Assembly: GCA_002914805.1 (NCBI GenBank)
Contig: JXTB01000170.1
Location: 700,330 to 764,329, forward strand
Direction of reading: 5' to 3'
DNA length: 64,000 nucleotides
Source of the DNA: Parasponia andersonii
Taxonomy: Eukaryota > Streptophyta > Magnoliopsida > Rosales > Cannabaceae
The stretch's first letter is position 1, and each line of letters begins with the position of its first letter. A program made the position numbers and the translations under genes. The notes beneath the pieces are model-generated. The model ran no database searches and had not been told where the DNA came from. It saw only the letters and a program-made list of their open reading frames with translations. Below, piece by piece: positions 63,001 to 64,000 of this stretch.

Positions 63001-63410
63001 ACATTTGGTCTGTTGTTATAGTTTGGTGCCATACAAATAGTATTCAAAGTCATGTGTTCTCGACTTCTAATCATAGTTATCATTATCTTTTCATCACTCA
63101 TATCCTTGAGATTGCCGTTTCCAACTATGGATGTTGAGATTCTTATACCTATTGTTGAGCAATCTTATAATTTTGACCTCTCCATGTGCGTCCTTATACT
63201 ATAACATGGTATGGTATGGTATGTCGGCGTGACTTTGATGCTAAGTGGGGACTGTTTGTTTCACACTTTCATTAACTCGTGTTCGGCTAACTACTGGTAA
63301 ATTCTATAGTCGAGTGTTCATTAAGCTTCCAGTGTCTATTTCTTATGATCTTGCTCATACCTTCAGTTTGTACTTGAATTCAGGACAAAATTCTTATAAG
63401 GAGGGAAGAA
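60078..63410 (+). other. Non-coding interior of LARD copy 2
   Basis: The primer site reads TGGTAGCAAAGC (60082-60093), a decayed form of TGGTATCAGAGC. The interior aligns by eye with the reverse complement of 26439-30223 (for example TTACTTCTCCTATGGATTAT near 60475). No protein domain is visible. Near its 3' end CAGGACAAAATTCTTATAAG precedes the polypurine tract, a wording often seen at the pol end of chromoviruses, so the interior may have arisen from a Tekay-like ancestor. Confidence 0.72.
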
Positions 63411-64000
63411 TGTAAAATCCTAGTTTTTTTTAAGGATAATATGGTCATTTGACCAGATTTTTAAAAAAAAAAATTAATTAAATATATATATAAAAATATA
63501 TATTACACACACTCTCTCTCTTTCCCCCTTTCGTCCCCTCCCCATCCTGATTCATTCCCTCATTCTCGCTCTCTCTCTTGTTCTCTCGGCCGAAGGAGCG
63601 CCGCCGCCACCTTGCCCACCGTTTGGCCAGGCCAGCTACCGGTGAAGCTCCTCCATGCTGCCTACCATCCACGCCACCGATCTCTGGTCACCGTCAAGCT
63701 CGACATAGCCGGAAAATGCCGTTTTTGGCCGCGGAGAGTTTCGATTTCCGGTGACAATTCTGACAGTTTTAGGTTGCGTTCTTGGGCTCGTTGGGTTCGA
63801 ATCGTCGAGAGGAACCTCAAAGTATATATTTCACGGTCCTATTTTGCCCGATTTGAAAGTTACCATTTTTGGATATTTTGAGTTTCGAATTTTAGTTTTT
63901 GATCCAACCGTTAGATTTCATTTTTGTCATCATTTTTGGAATGTACTCGGAAAATGGAGAAGTTTGATATATATATATATTAACTATATTTGGTGACCAG
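63411..64000 (+). repeat. Start of the 3' LTR of LARD copy 2
   Basis: TGTAAAATCCTAGTTTTTTT onward repeats 57745-58320, including the CT-rich leader and the GC-rich block (CGGCCGAAGGAGCGCCGCCG near 63588). It is cut by the window end. Confidence 0.85.

Larger units (their letters stand above)
57745..64000 (+). mobile_element. LARD copy 2 (continues beyond window)
   Basis: The 5' LTR (57745-60077), degraded primer site (60082-60093), non-coding interior (60078-63410), polypurine tract (about 63394-63410) and the start of the 3' LTR (63411 onward) are present. It is the inverted relative of LARD copy 1: for example, the block around 58900-59160 (CGCACGGGGTATTTCTTCTG, GGTAGGCGACACACGGGTGT) has its counterpart at about 25090-25300 and 31130-31330. 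No gag or pol domain is visible. It lies next to the subtilase, in its intron 1 or promoter region, in the opposite orientation. The left flank is TACTT (57740-57744). Confidence 0.82.

Overview
This window looks like a piece of an angiosperm nuclear genome, probably a eudicot. It is AT-rich and has a spliced subtilase gene with plant-type introns. It also carries plant-specific retrotransposon lineages: Tat-type Ty3/gypsy elements with a second RNase H and an antisense ORF, a Tekay-type chromovirus with a C-terminal chromodomain, and a TNT1-94-like Ty1/copia element. I cannot name the species. There is one assembly gap (Ns, 40300-41273).

Layout. Positions 1-2384 hold the 3' end of a Tat-type element (element 1, + strand). 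It sits inside the RNase H region of an older, minus-strand Ty3/gypsy element (2385 to about 5560). After about 1 kb of AT-rich sequence comes a complete Tat-type element (element 3, minus strand, 6946-17584, target-site duplication GTTAG). It carries decayed gag-protease-RT-RNase H-integrase on the minus strand and a separate spliced gene on the + strand. About 1.2 kb further on is a decayed Ty1/copia element (about 18797-23822, +). From 24229 to 41624 lies a large coding-less LTR element (LARD copy 1, minus strand), and its 5' LTR is interrupted by a Tekay-type chromovirus (32463-41500, +, TSD TGGAG). Small remnants of host sequence between these insertions may belong to one minus-strand gene broken up by three insertions, but this is weak.

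Positions 41625-53131 are gene-poor: retroelement remnants, a cluster of palindromic TGGC/GCCA motifs, one end of a CACTA-like element, an 817-bp foldback element with a 9-bp target duplication, a tRNA-derived SINE and a 172-bp tandem array. Positions 53132-57547 carry the only clearly intact host gene, a minus-strand cucumisin-like subtilase. Eight exons with an open frame of about 679 residues contain the full Asp/His/Asn/Ser catalytic set. Its first exon is not in the window, because a second LARD copy (57745 to the window end) lies in the first visible intron or just upstream.

How the parts relate. The retroelements do not form a shared pathway; they are a record of nested insertions. The Tekay element lies inside a LARD LTR, and element 1 lies inside an older gypsy element. 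All visible autonomous elements have lost catalytic residues or reading frames. The two LARD copies share LTRs, internal sequence and a tRNA-iMet-type primer site but have no coding capacity, so they would need proteins supplied by another element. A Tekay-like partner is suggested by matching polypurine tracts.
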